The notes: a model not told the origin generated them from the sequence alone. A stretch of DNA of 20,000 bases from Symbiodinium natans (GCA_905221605.1 CAJNDS010000121.1:52501-72500); one strand, 5' to 3'. Numbered from the stretch's first letter, positions 6,627-16,439 are shown. Translations and numbers: made by a program.

Positions 6627-8450
6627 CTAAACCCTAAACCCTAAACCAAAAACCCACCAGCCTGTAAGTCCGGTCAAGTTGGGCGTTGATTTTGGAACCC
6701 TCAATTAGACCCTATGGGCGCTTCCGAAAGTAGGGGCCCTAAACCCTAAACCGTAAACCCTAGACCCTAAGCCCTAAACCCTAAACCCTAAACCCTAAAC
6801 CCTAAACTTACTGTGGTCCTTATTACAAGGGAATCTCACGATACGGGGGGGGGGGGGGGGGGGGTCTCTATGAGCTAGACCCAGTAACCTATGAGTTTAA
6901 AAGGTTCCCTTTTTGGTTTAAAGGGGGTGCTAAGGGAACCCTAAACCCTAAACCCTAAACCCCAAACCCTAAACCCTGAACCCTAAACCCTAAACCCCCG
7001 CCCCCACCCAAAAAAAAGAAATAGACGGGTCCTTGATGGAAGCCCCCTCCCCGCCCAAAAAGAACAGCGTAAAATGTCTTCGAGGCCTCCCTTTAGTTTC
7101 AGGGTTTAGGGTTTAGGATGTAGGGTTTAGGGTTTAGGGTTTAGGATTTAGGGTTTAGGGTTTAGGGCTTAGGGTTTAGGGTTTAGGGTTTAGGGTTTAG
7201 GGTTCAGGGTTTAGGGTTTAGGCAATATGTTCTTCGGGGCTTAGGGTCGGGTTAACGCCCTTTCGGCGAACTTGTTTTGGGTAGGTGTTGCCGCTGGCTT
7301 TGTCACTCTAGTGACTCTTGTGTGACTTTTATTCAGGGGTCCTCCAACCGTGATTCGTATCTCTGCTCCCTACCGCGTCTGTATGAAACTTGAAGGGATT
7401 CTTCTTCTGGGTTTGAAGTAAGTCCTTTTGTGGGTTTGAAGTAGGTTCGTCTACAGGGAGTTTGACCTCGGGTTAGTTAAGCCCGAACCTAAACCAAACT
7501 CTTAAGCCCTAAACCTAGATCCCAAAAACCCTGAACCCTACACCCCAAACCTTTATGCCTAAACCCTAAACCCTAAACCCTAAACCCCAAACCTTTATCC
7601 CTAAACCCTAAACCCTAAACCCCAAACCCCAAACCTTTATCCCTAAACTATTGCAGGGCACTGTTTGGGCAGGGCTTCCTGCTAGGTGTCTTGGCTTGCT
7701 TGTCGCTTCAGCCGAAGGACTTGGGGCTTGGACCCATATAGCCTGAAAGCCTAAACCCTACGCCCTGAACCCTAAACCCTAAACCCTAAACCCTAGGGAC
7801 CTTCAGAATAACCAACGGTGACCGTACCTTGGATATTGCTGGGGTTCCCGTGTGGTTTAGGCTTTATGGTTTAAGGGTTTAGGGTTTCAGGGGTTTGGGG
7901 CTGAGGGTTTCGGAGGGTTTGGGTTTAGGGTGAGGGGAGGCCCAAGCACCCCCCACCAAGGGGGCGAGGTTTGCATGGGTTGAGTTGGGTACGTTTGGAG
8001 TTCTCAGGGTCCTAGTGCTGATATAATCCTTCTGAAACCCGTCGAAATTGTGAAGGGCCCGTGAAGGGTGGAGGGTTGTGAGGATTTGTGGTTTGGAAAA
8101 GGATACACCCTTAACCCGAAGCCCTAACACACCAAAACCCTAAACCCTAAACCCTGAACCCTAAACCCTAAACCCTAAACCCCAAACCCTAATCCCTAAT
8201 CCAACCCTAAGCCTCTAAACCCCAAACCCTAAACCCGAAACCCTAAAACCCAAACCCCTAAACCCTAAACCCCTAAACCCCTAAACCCTAAACCCACCCT
8301 AAACCCTAAACCCACCCTAAACCCCAAACCCTGAACCCTAAACCCCCAACCCTAAACCCCAAACCCTACACCCCAAACCCCAAACCCCAAACCCTAAACC
8401 CTAAACCCCAAACCCCAAACCCGAAACCCTAAACTCTAAACCCTAAACCA
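6627..8450. repeat. Gene-poor stretch of short telomeric arrays and degenerate repeats
   Basis: Arrays at about 6738-6808, 6940-6998, 7100-7222, 7557-7645, 7752-7796 and 8130-8450 alternate with unique segments. 6845-6864 is a run of 20 G. 7245-7385 (+) is an open frame of moderate quality. 7668-7738 is open on both strands. 7879-8130 has an open - frame that mostly reads degenerate repeat. No segment here is convincing enough to be called a gene. Confidence 0.6.
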
Positions 8451-11400
8451 TCGCGGGATCTCCTTGAGCACGCCTAGGGCCTCCTGCTTGGCAGCCTCCC
8501 GCTTGGACTTGATGGCCTCCGGGTTTAGGGTTTAGGGTTTAGGGTTTAGGGTTTAGGGTTTAGGGCTTAGGGCTTAGGGTTTAGGGTTTAGGGTTTAGGG
8601 CTTAGGGCTTAGGGTTTAGGGTTTAGGGTTTAGGGGCTTAGGGTTTTGGGTTTAGGGTTTGGGGTTTAGGGTTCGGGGTTTGGGGTTTGGGGTTTGGGGT
8701 TTAGGGTTTACGGTTTGGGGTTTAGGGTTTAGGGTTTGGGGTTTGCGGTTTAGGGTTTGGGGTTTAGGGTTGAAGGGTTTTAAACCCTCTACATCTTAAA
8801 CCGTTTAAGATTTTAAGATCGGTGTCACTGGTTGCTCAGGGACGTCATTTGCCTCTGCTCCATGTCGCAGTCAGCCCTCAACCCTCAACCCTCAACCCTA
8901 AACCCTAAACCCTAAACCCTTTTGAGACCCTGAACCCCCAAACCCTAACCCCAAGCCCTAACCCCTGTGAACCCTGAACCCTCGACCCCAAGTTCACCGC
9001 TTAAGCCCTAAGACCCTCTGAACCTGAACCCCTTTGAACCCCAAACTCTGAACCCCTTTGAACCCCAACTCTGAACCCGCAAGTCCCAAACTGTAGCAAC
9101 CCTAAACCCTGAACCCTGATCCCTAAACCCTAAACCCTAAACCCTCAACCCTCAACCCTCAACCCTAAACCCCAAACCCCTAATCCCTAAACCTAACTTC
9201 GGCCTGCTGCATGAACTTCATGCCCAGCAGGCCCTTCGAGGGCAGCTCGCCCTCTGCGTCCAAATCCCTGCGTGGAGGGTCTGGGGCTTAGGGGTTTAGG
9301 GTTTAGGGTTTAGGGTTTGGGGTTTGGGGTTTGGGGTTTGGGGTTTAGGGTTTTAGGGTTTTAGGGTTTTAGGGTTTTAGGGTTTTAGGGTTTTAGGGTT
9401 TTAGGGTTTTAGGGTTTTAGGGTTTTAGGGTTTTAGGGTTTTAGGGTGTTAGGGTTTTAGGGTTTTAGGGTTTTAGGGTTTTAGGGTTTTAGGGTTTTAG
9501 GGTTTTAGGGTTTTAGGGTTTTAGGGTTTTAGGGTTCTAGGGTTTTAGGGTTTTAGGGTTTTAGGGTTTTAGGGTTTTAGGGTTTTAGGGTTTTAGGGTT
9601 TTAGGGTTTTGGGGTTTTAGGGTTTTAGGGTTTCAGGGATTTTAGGGTTTTAGGGTTTTAGGGTTTTAGGGTTTTAGTGTTTTGGGGTTTTAGGGTCTTA
9701 GGGTTTCAGGGATTTTAGAGTTTTAGGGGTTTAGGCTTGCAGGGTTGCAGGGTTCTTTGGTTTTTTTGGTTTTAGGGTGTTAGAATTTTAGGGTCTTAGG
9801 GTCTTAGGGTTTGGGGTTTGGGGTTTGGGGTTTAGGGCTTGGGTTTAGGGGGTTTAGGGTTTGGGCTGGGGTTAGGGGTTTGGGGTTTAGGGTTTTGGGG
9901 TTTACGGCTTGGGGTTTGGGGTTTGGGGTTTTAGGGCTTAGGGTTTACAGGGGCAGCGGCTTGGATGTTCGCAGTCCTGCCACGAATTACACATGGAACA
10001 GGGTACAAGATACATGCGCCAATGCCAAAAATCCCAAACCCAAACCCAGCACCCTAAACCCTAAACCGTAAACCCTAAACCCTAAAGCCTAAACCCTAAA
10101 CCCTGAACCCTAAACCCAAAACCCAAAACCCTAAACCTCAGTTGGTGGCGCATGGCTGACGTAAAAAAAACCCAAAACCCTAAACCCTAGACCTTCAAGA
10201 CTGGTTTAGGGCTTAGGGTTTCGGGTTTAGGGTCCAGGGTTCAGGGCTTCGGCTTTAGGGTTTGGAGTCTAAGGCTTAGGGTTTAGGGTTTAGGGTTTAG
10301 GGTTCAGCATCTCAAGTCCAAGCATTTCACTAGTAGAGCTCCTTACTCCGGTATCGAATATCGACCCACCCACCCAGTGGATCCCATAACATTATGAAAA
10401 AATTTTACTTTATGTTTTAATCTTAAAATTTTTGGTTCAGTCGGCTGCCGCCCAGGGTGGGCCCTAAACCCTAAAGGCAGCCCAGAGCAGGGCCTAACCT
10501 CAATAAAACCAGCCCCGAGCAGGCCCTAAACCCTAAAGCCAGCCCAGAGTAGGCCCTAAACCCGAAAGCCAGCCCAGAAGCCAGCCCAGACTAGGCCCTA
10601 AACCCTAAAGCCGCCCAGAGTAGGCCCTAAACCCTAAAGCCAGTACCGAGTAGGCCGTAAACCCTAAAGCCTGCCCAGAGTAGGCCCTAAACCCTAAAGC
10701 CAGCCCAGCCAAGAGTAGGCCCCCCGAGCAACCGGTAATTTTGGTGGAAAACCGGGAAATTTTGGTGGAAAACCGGGAAGTTTTGGTGGGAAAACCGGGA
10801 AGTTTTGGTGAAAAACCGGGATGTTTTTGTGGAAAAACCAGGAATGTTTAGTGGAAAAACCGGGATGTTTTGGTGGAAAAACCGGCAAGTTTTAGTGGAA
10901 AGACCTGGAATTTTTGGTGGAAAAACCGGGAAGTTTTAGTGGAAAAACCTGGATTTTTTAGTGGAAAACCGGGAGTTTTTGGTGGAAAACCGGGATTTGT
11001 GGAAAACCGGTAAGTTTTAGTTGAAAACTGGAATTTTTAGTGGAAAACCAGGGTTTTTTTGTGGAAAACCGGGAGTTTTTAGTGGAAAAACCGGGAAGCC
11101 ATTAGCCATTAAATATACATAGGATAGAGAGGGTTTAGGGTTTAGGGTTTAGGGTTTAGGGTTTAGGCTTTAGGCTTTAGGCTTTAGGCTTTAGGCTTTA
11201 GGCTTTAGGCTTTAGGGTTTAGGGTTTAGGGTTTAGGGTTTAGGGTTTAGGGTTTAGGGTTTAGGGTTTAGGGTTTAGGGTTTAGGGTTTAGGGTTTAGG
11301 GTTTAGGGATTAGGGTTTAGGGTTTAGGGTTTAGGGTTTAGGGTTTAGGCCTGGGTAGCTCTCTAGTTTAGGGTCCCTTTTTTGGGATCCCGTTAAGAGG

Positions 11401-14310
11401 TGCCGCCGTATAATTCGGTACCCAAGAAGGGACCCTAATTTAGGAAACTCCTCACATAGCGGGCTTAGAAGTTTAGGAGCTTGTAAACCCTAAACCCTGA
11501 GAGCCTTAGGGCTTCCAAATAAGGAGGTTCCCTTCCGTCAACTTAAAAACCTAAACCCTAAGCCCTAGGCCCTAAACCTTACACCCTAAACCCTAAGCCC
11601 TAAACCCTACACCCTACACCCTGAACCCTAAACCCTAAACCCTAAGCCCTAAAACCTCAACTCGAAGCATGAGGTTGAAGGTTTCGGATGCAGGCTTTAA
11701 GTTCAGTCTTTGAGGTTTAGGGTTCAGGGGTTTAGGGTTCAGGGTTCAGGGGTTTAGGGTTCAGGGTTCAGGGTTCAGGGGTTTAGGGTTTAGGGTTTAG
11801 GGTTTAGGGTTTAGGGTTTAGGGTTTAGGGTTTAGGGTTTAGGGTTTAGGGTTTAGGGTTTAGGGTTTAGGGTTTAGGGTTTAGGGTTTAGGGTGGCACA
11901 CTCGATCTCTGGGTCTCCGGACCGGATCTCCTCCACGGTGAGGCGCTTTGCCTCGCGACTTCTGTGTTTACAGCAAACTCCAAGAAGTTGGAACATCCTT
12001 ATCCCCATGTTTAGGGTCTAGGGTTTAGGGTTTAGGGTTTAGGTTTAGGGCTTAGGGTTTAGGGTTTAGGGTTTAAGGTTTAGGGTTGAGGGTGTAGGGT
12101 TTAGGGTTTAGGGTTTAGGGTTTAGGGCATCCTGATCCCCATATCACAAAAGGTGTACTAAAGGAAAAAACAGCTAGAATCATCCTTAAACCATGTTCCA
12201 ACTTTCTGGAGTTTTCTGTAGGCCATGGTAGGGAAGGGGGGGGGGGGGGGGGGGGGTTGGGTTGCAGGAATTGGGTTAGGGTTTAGGTGTTTAGGGGTTA
12301 GGTGTTTAGGGTTAGGTGTTTAGGGTTTGGGGTTTGGGGTTTAGGGGTTCGTTTAAGGGTCTAGTTAGGACTTGTTAGGTTTCAGAGTTTCGGGCTTCTG
12401 GTGTGAGGAGTTTAGGGTTTAGGGTTGTTTAGGGTTTAGGATTAAGGGTTTAGGGTTTAGGGTCGAAGATAGGTCTTAGGGTTTAGAGCTTAGGCAAAAT
12501 CACCCTAAACCCGAAACCCTAAACCCTCAACTACCAACTGCACTTCCACTGCAGCTCAAAGCTTGGAGAGCGGGTGGGAGGGTTGGGTTTGCTGAGAGAG
12601 GGGGCACTGAGGGATGCGGGAGGGTTCGCGCCTAAGCCCGAAACCCCGAAACCCCAAAACCCCAAAACCCTAAACCCTAGACCCTAAACCCTAAACCCCA
12701 AACCCTAAACCCCCTTTTTTGGGGCAACCCGCAGTTGAAGGTTGTTCAACTGGCTGGTTCTTAGTAGGGAATGCGGGAATTAGGGCCCTATAAAATCTCT
12801 TAAAGGGTGTAAATACAGGGCCCCTATACAATCCCCTAACAGGTATATATAGGGCCCCATGTAATCCTTAAAGGGTGTATATGGGGCCCTAATTCCCTCC
12901 TTCCCTGCTAAGGCCCAAGAGTTTAGGGTTAAGGGTTTAGGGTTCAGGGGTTTAGGGTTCAGGTGTCAGGGGTTAGGGTCTAGGGTTTAGGGTTTAGGGT
13001 TTAGGGCTGAGGGTTTAGGGTTTAGGGTTTAGGGTTTAGGGTTTAGGGTTTAGGGTTTAGGGTTTAGGGTTTAGGGTTTAGGGTTTAGGCCCCATCTTCG
13101 CCTTGTTGATGGTGCTCTTCGCCACCGTCTGCTGTCCGTCGCCCTGGCGGGCAAGCCCTGAAGTCCCTTACACTTAGGGCGATTTGGGCTTTTAGGGGTT
13201 TTGAGGGTTTTTAGGGTTTTTTTCGGCTTTTTACGGCTTTTCGGGTTTTAGGGGTTTAGGGTTGGGGTTTGGGGTTTGGGGTGGTTTCGAGTTTGGGGCT
13301 TTGAGGTATTGGGTTTAGGGCTGGGGTTAGGGGTTGTTACCCACAAAGCCCTAAAGCTTGGGATTGTTTTTAGAGCGCTTCACGAGGCTAACCTAGGGTT
13401 ACAAACGGTTGTTCATGGGGTGCGCATCAAGGACACCAAACCCTAAACCCTAAACCCTAAACCCTAAACCCTAAACCCTAAACCCTAAACCCTAAACCCT
13501 TAACCCTTAACCCTTAACCCTTAACCCTTATAAACCCTAAATCCTGCAAAAACAGTGACGCAAAGGGCACCGGGGAGGATCCCTTGTGCCCCGCCTCCTC
13601 GTCGTCGCTGAGGTCGACATGCTCGGAGTCGGAGTCTTTTGCATCCTGCCACATAGGGTTAGGGTTTAGGGTTTAGGGTTTAGGGTTTAGGGTTTAGGGT
13701 TTAGGGTTTAGGGTTTAGGGTTTAGGGTTTAGGGTTTAGGGTTTAGGGTTTAGGGTTTAGGGTTTAGGGCTTAGGGTTTAGGGTTTAGGGTGTAAGGTGT
13801 AAGGTTTTGGGTTTTGGGTTTTGGGTTTTCGGGTTCCGGGCGTAGGAAAGACAGAGCCAGCCAACAAACGGGAGAATGAAAAATCGTAGGCTTCGGGCTG
13901 AAAGTCCGGGGCCAAGGAGTTGGTTCTGGATTTCCGGTTGAGCGGTTGTATGAAATCTTATTGGGTTTACAGTCTAAGTTCGGGCCAAGCCAGGGCGTTG
14001 GGGGTGGCTTCCAGATTGGCGGAAGGTCCCAAAAGTTCTTACCTCCCCAACCGCTCAACCCCCAAAAGACTTAACTAGGGTAGGTGTGGGGGGCCCTATT
14101 AAAAACAACTATGGCTGTATAAGATTTCATACATAAGGAGTAGGGTACTAAAACCCACTAAATATTTTCAGATCAACCCCTGCTAACCCTTGTTAACCCC
14201 AACCCAAACTCCGGCGCCTTGCCGGCAATGGCTCTCCTTAGCGCCTGCTCCTCGTCGTGGGCCTTCTGTGCCTGACGGCGGTCCCTCTGAATTTCACAGG
14301 CGGTAAGCTG
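8450..14310 (-). CDS. Charged-protein gene of at least eight small exons, interrupted by telomeric arrays
   Basis: Unique segments with good - strand frames: about 14310-14205 (RDRRQAQKAHDEEQALRRAI), 13640-13570 (DSDSEHVDLSDDEEAGHK), 13430-13395 (VLDAHPMNNR), 13157-13091 (ARQGDGQQTVAKSTINKAKM), 11961-11898 (SREAKRLTVEEIRSGDPEIE), about 9275-9190 (LPSKGLLGMKFMQQAE), 8886-8830 and 8519-8450 (KSKREAAKQEALGVLKEI). The 13091-to-11961 junction is phase-consistent: donor GG/GCCTAAACC, acceptor ACACAG, phase 2. The product is highly charged, with an acidic Ser/Asp block. KGLLGMKFMQ weakly recalls a motif I associate with nucleolar rRNA-processing proteins such as Utp14 or MPP6, but I would not name it. 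Whether all segments belong to one gene is unproven. The intron between 13091 and 11961 exceeds 1 kb and holds two inverted-repeat elements. Confidence 0.5.
8517..8775 (+). repeat. Telomeric array with TTTAGGG, GCTTAGG and TTTGGGG variants
   Basis: A long array whose right half drifts into TTTGGGG units. It lies between two putative exons of the charged-protein gene. It is followed by small palindromes (gggttttaaaccc, cttaaaccgtttaag) at 8773-8812. Confidence 0.8.
8890..9190 (-). repeat. Degenerate CCCTAAA/CCCTGAA array
   Basis: Units CCCTCAA, CCCTAAA, CCCTGAA and TTTGAACCCC with frequent single-base changes and length variation. This is an old, diverged array separating exon candidates at 9275-9190 and 8886-8830. 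Confidence 0.75.
9346..9730 (+). repeat. Homogeneous 8-mer TTTTAGGG variant array
   Basis: About 45 nearly perfect TTTTAGGG units instead of the 7-mer used elsewhere, with rare changes (tgttaggg, ttctaggg) and degeneration after 9665. Homogeneity indicates local amplification of a variant unit rather than decay of a TTTAGGG array. Confidence 0.9.
9731..10440. repeat. Degenerate telomeric repeats and AT-rich segment
   Basis: TTTGGGG-type units to 9950, CCCTAAA units at 10045-10140, and TTTAGGG units at 10203-10307. 9945-10045 has open + frames of uncertain value. 10385-10440 is AT-rich (poly-A, poly-T) with no feature recognised. Confidence 0.6.
10443..10728. repeat. 30-bp hybrid minisatellite containing telomeric units
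   Basis: About nine copies of a unit of the form GCCAGCCCAGAGTAGG followed by CCCTAAACCCTAAA. Each copy therefore contains two telomeric units fused to a unique 16-bp segment. Copies differ by point changes and one internal duplication near 10570-10590. Confidence 0.85.
10729..11098. repeat. 21-23 bp minisatellite
   Basis: About 16 copies of a GTGGAAAACCGGGAAGTTTTG-like unit, directly adjoining the hybrid minisatellite. The long - strand frame here only reads the repeat (PGFPPKF-like) and is not regarded as a gene. Confidence 0.85.
11131..11348 (+). repeat. TTTAGGG array with an internal TTTAGGC patch
   Basis: TTTAGGG units interrupted at about 11161-11211 by seven consecutive TTTAGGC units, then TTTAGGG again. 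The patch is homogeneous, which indicates amplification of a single mutated unit. Confidence 0.9.
11362..11455. mobile_element. Family C inverted-repeat element, copy 2
   Basis: The left end CTAGTTTAGGGTCCCTTTTT and the right end, read in complement (CTAAATTAGGGTCCCTTCTT), are inverted copies. The core GGTGCCGCCGTATAATTCGG relates to the complement of the core of the copy at 6536-6626. No ORF. Confidence 0.6.
11456..11896. repeat. Mixed telomeric repeats up to the exon at 11961-11898
   Basis: CCCTAAA units at 11485-11500 and 11560-11652 (with CCCTACA and CCCTAAG forms), a short unique segment at 11653-11715, then TTCAGGG and TTTAGGG units to 11893. The unique segment has an open - frame (KTELKACIRNLQPHASS) and could be one more small exon. 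Confidence 0.6.
11966..12222. mobile_element. Inverted-repeat element interrupted by a telomeric array with 15-bp duplication
   Basis: The arms read ACTCCAAGAAGTTGGAACAT (11978-11997) and its near-complement ATGTTCCAACTTTCTGGAGT (12194-12213), extending with further similarity outward. Inside, catccttatccccat (11994-12008) and catcctgatccccat (12128-12142) flank a TTTAGGG array (12009-12127). So a telomeric array appears to have been inserted into the element. 12236-12256 just outside is a run of 21 G. Confidence 0.6.
12260..12720. repeat. Degenerate telomeric repeats
   Basis: GTTAGG-, TTTAGGTG- and TTTGGGG-type units to 12500, a unique segment at 12530-12628 without a convincing frame, then CCCTAAA and CCCCAAA units to 12712. 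Confidence 0.55.
12760..12912. mobile_element. Family D inverted-repeat element, copy 1
   Basis: 29-bp terminal inverted repeats at 12760-12788 and 12884-12912 match at 26 positions; the inner part is GGGAATTAGGGCCC. The interior has about three diverged tandem units of TTAAAGGGTGTA-x-AGGGCCCC type. Length is 153 bp and there is no ORF. It lies within the long putative intron of the charged-protein gene. Confidence 0.75.
12920..13090 (+). repeat. Telomeric array abutting a putative donor
   Basis: TTTAGGG array whose right end merges with the exon at 13157-13091. On the - strand the exon end runs GATGGG/GCCTAAACCC, so the GC donor is formed at the junction of exon and array. Confidence 0.85.
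13437..13540 (-). repeat. CCCTAAA array with terminal CCCTTAA patch
   Basis: Canonical CCCTAAA units to 13497, then four to five consecutive CCCTTAA units (13497-13530). This is another local homogenisation of a variant unit. Confidence 0.85.
13654..13830 (+). repeat. TTTAGGG array
   Basis: A near-perfect array of about 20 units that degenerates into TTTTGGG at the right end. It bounds the acidic exon candidate at 13640-13570. The - strand ORF running rightward from it (to 14058) reads partly repeat and is weak. Confidence 0.85.
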
Positions 14311-14339
14311 CGATTGTTACGGTTGTGGAACTCGCCTCG

Positions 14340-14770
14340 GCCTCCGGCCGATATGGGGGCTTCATGATAACAGGGGTACCTTACTGGGGTCCTTTTATAA
14401 AGGGATACTACTATTTGGGAGTCTATGTTTGGGGTCCCCTATTTTCGTAACCTCCCATATGGGCATGTCAACCAAAAACACCACGACCTAGTCTCCATCC
14501 CCCTTCCCAATCCCCGCACACCAAGCCATCACCCCCCCTCCCTCGCATCCTTTTGGTGGGCCGGGGTGGGAGAACCCCCTAAAGTTTAGGGTTTAGGGCT
14601 TACGGTTTAGGGTACTCTTGGCAATTCCCACCACCCGAACGCAAACAACAAGGTCGCAGCAACAAGTACACCGAAAACTTTACACTGCCTGTTGACACTC
14701 CAAGCCTTTGCCTTGCTATGAACTGAGGCAAAAGACTTCATGGGTTTTCCAGCAAGCCTATACTTCCCTT
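14340..14770. other. Unique intergenic or intronic stretch
   Basis: 14362-14462 carries short palindromic G/C blocks (GGGGTACC, GGGGTCC, GGGTCCCC) resembling the inverted-repeat elements but without clear ends. Only a very short telomeric patch (14583-14612) occurs. No convincing coding segment. Confidence 0.4.
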
Positions 14771-15057
14771 AAGGCTTGGCAGCTTTGGCGTCGTCACTCA
14801 CACCGAGAGTTTGAAGCATGATTCGGCTTGGCTGAGCAGGCACGCCACAACTCACAACGGCTAAAGAAGCTGGCTCCATTGCAAAGCAAAAGAAGCAATG
14901 TGACTGTAGGGACCCAATTGCTGAGCTATGCAACGCTGTGCTGGCCTGCTTGGAGATTTCTTGCTGCGCATTCCGGTCTCCTTTGGCAAATCGCTGCATC
15001 GTCGAGGCCCACTTCTTCCTGCTCCAAGGCGATGGATCCGCATAAACAACCGAAACG
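14771..15057 (-). CDS. Probable terminal exon, unknown product
   Basis: A - strand frame is open for about 95 codons with protein-like composition. It includes RFAKGDRNAQQEISKQAS and SCGVPAQPSRIMLQTLGV and ends DDAKAAKP at TAA 14773-14771. An in-frame TGA lies upstream near 15063. It may be an exon of a larger - strand gene or a small ORF starting at Met 14999. The + strand frame at 14828-15061 is also open and cannot be excluded. Unlike the rest of the window, this 1.2-kb region (14620-15830) has almost no telomeric repeat. Confidence 0.35.
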
Positions 15058-15063
15058 TTAAAT

Positions 15064-15835
15064 GCTCACTAGTCTCTACCAGGGTGCAAAGGCTACTACT
15101 GTAAGCCGCAAGCGCTCACTCGCTTTTTGCAACGAAACTCCGGAACACACAAACCTTAACGCATTCCATCGCTTGGGTGGTTTTGCCCGAAGGCTAGACC
15201 CAAAAATCACAAAACCCACACTTCTTGGTGCTTTGACACGGCCTGCTTGCCGTTCGAACCCTACGTCCAAGCGAAAGGATTCGAAACGGCTGGTTGTTCA
15301 CGACAAAGCAACAGACCGAGGCAATCTTCTATTCCCGCCTGTGTGGGTAAATTTACGCTGACCGTTTGGCCGCACAGTTCCACCAGTAGCTAGTCGCTCA
15401 TCAAAAAAAGCTCTTGAGATGCTCGGACTTTGCAGACAGAACACTGCTGCACATCTATCAGACACGCGGATGGACAGAATGGTGCGCGCATGCCCATGCG
15501 AGAAACCGCGAATGTTCAAGGTGTCAGACTCAAGGTATCTTCGAACCCTAACCCCTGAAAGGGCCTATATCTATATGGGCATTACCCCAAACAGGGGTAC
15601 CCTTAATATGCCCCCAAATAGCATAGTCCTTATTCTAGGAACCCCCAAAGCGGGTACCCCTCTTTTCGGAAACCCCCACATAGGCGGATAGAAGGCTCCT
15701 CATTCCCTACTTTCAATAGGCAAAGACAGACCGCGGCAGCCGTGCCACACAGGCGGGCGTAAACCGAAATGTGCACCAAACCTCCAGGGTCGCCAAGCAT
15801 CTCCAGTCCAGTAGCTGCTTGAAAGTTCACTAGAG
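15064..15835. other. Repeat-poor unique region without assigned gene
   Basis: Frames of 60-100 codons are open on both strands (15062-15361 +, 15519-15298 -, 15270-15076 -) and none is clearly better than the others. 15556-15690 contains repeated GGGGTACCC / GGGTACCCC and GGAACCCCC blocks, like a degraded inverted-repeat element. Confidence 0.4.
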
Positions 15836-15944
15836 TTTAGGGTTTAGGGCTTGGGGTAGTTACAAGTGGTGCTCTAAGCCGGGTAACTCCCTAAGCACTA
15901 AAGCCGAAAACCCGAAACCCTGAACCCTAAAACCCGAAACCCTG

Positions 15945-16018
15945 AACCAGCGATTAGGCAAGTGCGGGAGGAGAACAAGGCGTGGCCGGCAGCAAGGTCA
16001 CCTTTTCGCGCTCTACAC
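15945..16018 (+). other. Candidate small exon
   Basis: An open + frame of protein-like composition (RQVREENKAWPAARSPF) lies between two degenerate CCCTAAA/CCCGAAA patches. This is the same arrangement as the other small exons. No partner exon was identified. Confidence 0.3.
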
Positions 16019-16248
16019 CCTGAACCCTAAACCCTTAACGCTTAAACCCTAAACCCCCTTTGAAACGCCCCTCCCTTATAAGGTGACGGTTTCTTCGGGG
16101 TTTTGGAATGTCGGGGTTGACAGACAGGTTTTGGGGGTTTCCGCGTTTCGGGGTGTTGGGGATTAGGGTTCAGGGTTTAAGGTCTTAGGGTTCAGGGTTT
16201 TAGGGGGTTTAGGCTTTCGGGTTGTTTTAGGGTTAAGGGCTTAGGCGA

Positions 16249-16371
16249 GCTACTATTTGCTTAAGAAACCCCGAAAACAACATATTCTTCCTTATGACGG
16301 AAACACGCGCTACTATTTGCTTAAGAAACCCCCCAAAAACAACATTATTCTTCCTCATGATAGAAATACAG
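16249..16371. repeat. Tandem duplication of a 60-bp unit
   Basis: Two copies (16249-16308 and 16309-16371) begin GCTACTATTTGCTTAAGAAA, continue with a C run and an ACAAC-x-TATTCTTCCT-ATGA segment. They differ at several positions and by small indels. The start of the unit also occurs at 3372-3350 (- strand) in intron 3 of the TIR-like gene, so it belongs to a dispersed element. Confidence 0.7.
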
Positions 16372-16439
16372 GTTTTCTCTCTTTCTTATTGTTTTTTTCG
16401 GGGGAAGGGACGGGGGGGGACACGGTGCCAAAAACGATC

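Noticed and set aside
7879-8130. 83-codon - strand ORF
   Set aside because: It ends in repeat-derived PKPKP residues and shows no exon-like boundaries; kept only as a remark in the gene-poor stretch.
9811-10071. 86-codon + strand ORF (GLGFRVWG-like)
   Set aside because: The first two thirds read TTTGGGG/TTTAGGG units, which are naturally free of stops in this frame. Only 9945-10045 might be unique coding sequence, and support is weak.
10694-10888. 64-codon - strand ORF (FPPK-rich)
   Set aside because: It only translates the 21-23 bp minisatellite; composition and periodicity follow the repeat.
13771-14058. 95-codon - strand ORF
   Set aside because: The 3' third reads telomeric repeat and the rest has poor protein-like composition. 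The neighbouring 14310-14205 segment is better.
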